Shown piece by piece: positions 33,678 through 35,118 of a stretch of DNA of 35,118 nt. How positions within the stretch are numbered: position 1 is the first letter of the stretch; each line of letters opens with the position of its first letter. Made by a program: the position numbers and the translations under genes. This stretch comes from Oceanobacillus caeni (GTDB taxonomy: Bacteria > Bacillota > Bacilli > Bacillales > Amphibacillaceae): assembly GCF_019037185.1 (NCBI RefSeq), contig NZ_JAHHXM010000025.1:1-35118 (forward strand), in the 5' to 3' direction. Under the pieces are notes generated by a model. That model searched no databases. It saw nothing but the letters and a program-made list of their open reading frames with translations, and was not told where the DNA came from.

Positions 33678-35118
33678 CTACGCCTCCATCATGATTAATT
33701 GTGGATCATTTAATAAACGTTTCATTTGGTTAAGAGCATTTTGAGCTGTTGCACCATCGATAATACGGTGGTCAAATGATAGAGATAATGCTAGTACTGG
33801 TGCAATTGCAACCTCACCATTTTTGACAACTGGTTTTTCCGCAATACGACCGATACCTAAAATGGCTACCTCAGGTTGGTTAATAACTGGAGTAAACCAT
33901 TGTCCACCAGCAGAACCAATATTAGTGATTGTGCTAGAAGCCCCTTTCATCTCCCCAGGTGCTAGTTTACCACTTCTTGCCTTATCTGCCAATTCATTAA
34001 TTTCCTGAGAAATTTCAAAAATAGATTTTCTGTCAGCATTTTTAACAACTGGAACTAGAAGACCTTTTTCTGTATCAGCTGCAATTCCCACATTATAATA
34101 ATGTTTTTGAATAATTTCATCAGTAGTATTATCAATAGATGCATTTAAGCTTGGATATTGTTTTAATGCAGATACTAATGCTTTTACTACATATGGCAAG
34201 TAAGTTAGCTTAATACCTTGATCCATTGCAACTTGTTTGAATTTCTTACGATGTGCTACAAGTTCTGTAACATCTACCTCGTCTAATAATGTAACATGAG
34301 GTGCAGTATGTTTAGAGTTAACCATCGCTTTCGAAATAGCTTTTCTAATACCAGACATTTTTTCACGAGTTTCTGGGAATTCTTCACCAGCTGGTACATA
34401 TGGTTTAGCTTCTTCTTTTTCAGCTTTAGCAGTTTCTTGAGCATTTGTTGAAGCTTGAGCTGATGTTGCTGCTTGACCACCATTTAAGAATGCATCGATA
34501 TCTTCTTTTAATATACGTCCATTTTTACCAGATCCAGCAACTTCTTTAACATTAACACCTTTTTCACGAGCGTATTTTCTTACAGATGGCATTGCAATCA
34601 CACGTTTGCCATCATCATTTGAGCTGGCAGCACTTGTATTATTAGCTTGTGGTTTATTAGTTTCCGCTGAAGAATCTGCTGAAGTTTCTGCTGATTCATA
34701 TCCTTCCGCTTCAAAAGTAACAAATATATTACCTACTGTTGCTACTTCTCCTTCTCCTACATGAATTTTTTGAACAGTTCCATCTACTGGGGAAGGAATT
34801 TCAACAACTGCTTTATCGTTTTGTACTTCACATAAAACGTCGTCTTCTTTTACTGTGTCGCCTTCTTTAAAGAACCATTTAACAATTTCACCTTCTGCAA
34901 TTCCTTCTCCAATATCAGGGAATTTAAATTCGAAGGTTCCTTTACTTGAACCAGTGGATTCTGATTGAGCTTGAGAATCAGTTTCTTCTCCACCTTCATA
35001 TCCTTCTGCATCGAAAGTAACAAATATATTACCTACTGTTGCTACTTCTCCTTCTCCTACATGAATTTTTTGAACAGTTCCATCTACTGGGGAAGGAATT
35101 TCAACAACTGCTTTATCA
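33678..35118 (-). CDS. pdhC: Pyruvate dehydrogenase E2, dihydrolipoamide acetyltransferase (partial, 5' end outside window)
   Basis: Core subunit of the pyruvate dehydrogenase complex. The frame is open to the window edge, so the N-terminus is missing; a GTG or ATG near 34601 is internal, not the start. From the C-terminus: catalytic domain with [16 protein letters not shown]; the peripheral-subunit-binding domain ([32 protein letters not shown], key blocks only) just after 34601; an Ala/Ser/Gln-rich linker; a complete lipoyl domain with the lipoyl lysine in [11 protein letters not shown] (near 34820); another linker; and the C-terminal half of a first lipoyl domain (35014-35118). Two lipoyl domains are therefore present. 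They share a 104-bp identical stretch. Confidence 0.97.
   Translation of the reverse strand, partial: DKAVVEIPSPVDGTVQKIHVGEGEVATVGNIFVTFDAEGYEGGEETDSQAQSESTGSSKGTFEFKFPDIGEGIAEGEIVKWFFKEGDTVKEDDVLCEVQNDKAVVEIPSPVDGTVQKIHVGEGEVATVGNIFVTFEAEGYESAETSADSSAETNKPQANNTSAASSNDDGKRVIAMPSVRKYAREKGVNVKEVAGSGKNGRILKEDIDAFLNGGQAATSAQASTNAQETAKAEKEEAKPYVPAGEEFPETREKMSGIRKAISKAMVNSKHTAPHVTLLDEVDVTELVAHRKKFKQVAMDQGIKLTYLPYVVKALVSALKQYPSLNASIDNTTDEIIQKHYYNVGIAADTEKGLLVPVVKNADRKSIFEISQEINELADKARSGKLAPGEMKGASSTITNIGSAGGQWFTPVINQPEVAILGIGRIAEKPVVKNGEVAIAPVLALSLSFDHRIIDGATAQNALNQMKRLLNDPQLIMMEA
34714..35117. repeat. Direct repeat inside pdhC lipoyl domains
   Basis: Positions 34714-34817 and 35014-35117 are identical over 104 bases, with a period of exactly 300 bp (100 codons). 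The repeat may extend past the window edge, although the next base pair already differs (g at 34818, a at 35118). Confidence 0.95.

Noticed and set aside
1-35118. CRISPR array, prophage, transposase, toxin-antitoxin or defence genes
   Set aside because: No regularly spaced direct repeats and no such proteins among the frames; apart from the non-coding repeats the window is core chromosome.

Overview
The window is about 35 kb of AT-rich chromosome from an endospore-forming member of the Bacillaceae. Gene content and order follow the Bacillus subtilis ylb / cta / yla neighbourhood: rpmF-ylbN, ylbM (tmcAL), ylbL (ddcP), ylbJ (spoVV), coaD, rsmD, ylbG, ylbF, ylbE, ylbD, ylbC, ylbA, then ctaG-F-E-D-C-B / ctaA, pycA, ftsW, ylaN, ylaJ, ylaI, ylaH, ylaF, suhB (yktC), yktB and the distal end of the pdh operon. 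A halotolerant genus such as Oceanobacillus or Virgibacillus fits the low GC, the BCCT osmolyte transporter and the dispersed repeats, but the genus is a guess.

Layout. (1) 90-9400: the ylb block, mostly on the minus strand, covering ribosome (L32), tRNA modification, checkpoint protease, CoA synthesis, 16S rRNA methylation and the RNase Y adaptor RicF. tmcAL and spoVV lie on the plus strand. Between ylbG and rsmD is a plus-strand structured RNA that I identify as the sporulation RNA CsfG. (2) 9676-18031: terminal oxidase region. ctaB-C-D-E-F run on the minus strand, encoding heme O synthase and the four caa3 oxidase subunits. The assembly factors ctaG and a DUF420 (CtaM-like) gene follow, and heme A synthase ctaA is divergent. 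(3) 18233-23315: pyruvate carboxylase, FtsW and the iron-linked protein YlaN. (4) 23469-28300: small yla/ykt genes, including a spore lipoprotein, SuhB-type phosphatase, a YktB protein and two unrecognised small proteins. (5) 28332-35118: an FMN enzyme of the nitronate monooxygenase family, an SR1-like dual-function RNA with its SR1P peptide gene, a glycine betaine transporter, pdhD and a pdhC cut by the window end.

There is no prophage, CRISPR array, transposase gene, rRNA or tRNA. The accessory signal lies in the intergenic DNA: three copies of a 120-160 bp element with two strong hairpins, and a second family of palindromic elements (about 3522, 25884 and 31748). The most useful findings are the SR1/SR1P locus (not annotated by ORF length alone), the CsfG candidate, the two repeat families, a three-way hairpin leader in front of spoVV, and a 104-bp perfectly identical duplication inside the two lipoyl domains of pdhC.

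All calls come from reading the sequence and from memory of these families; no database search was run.
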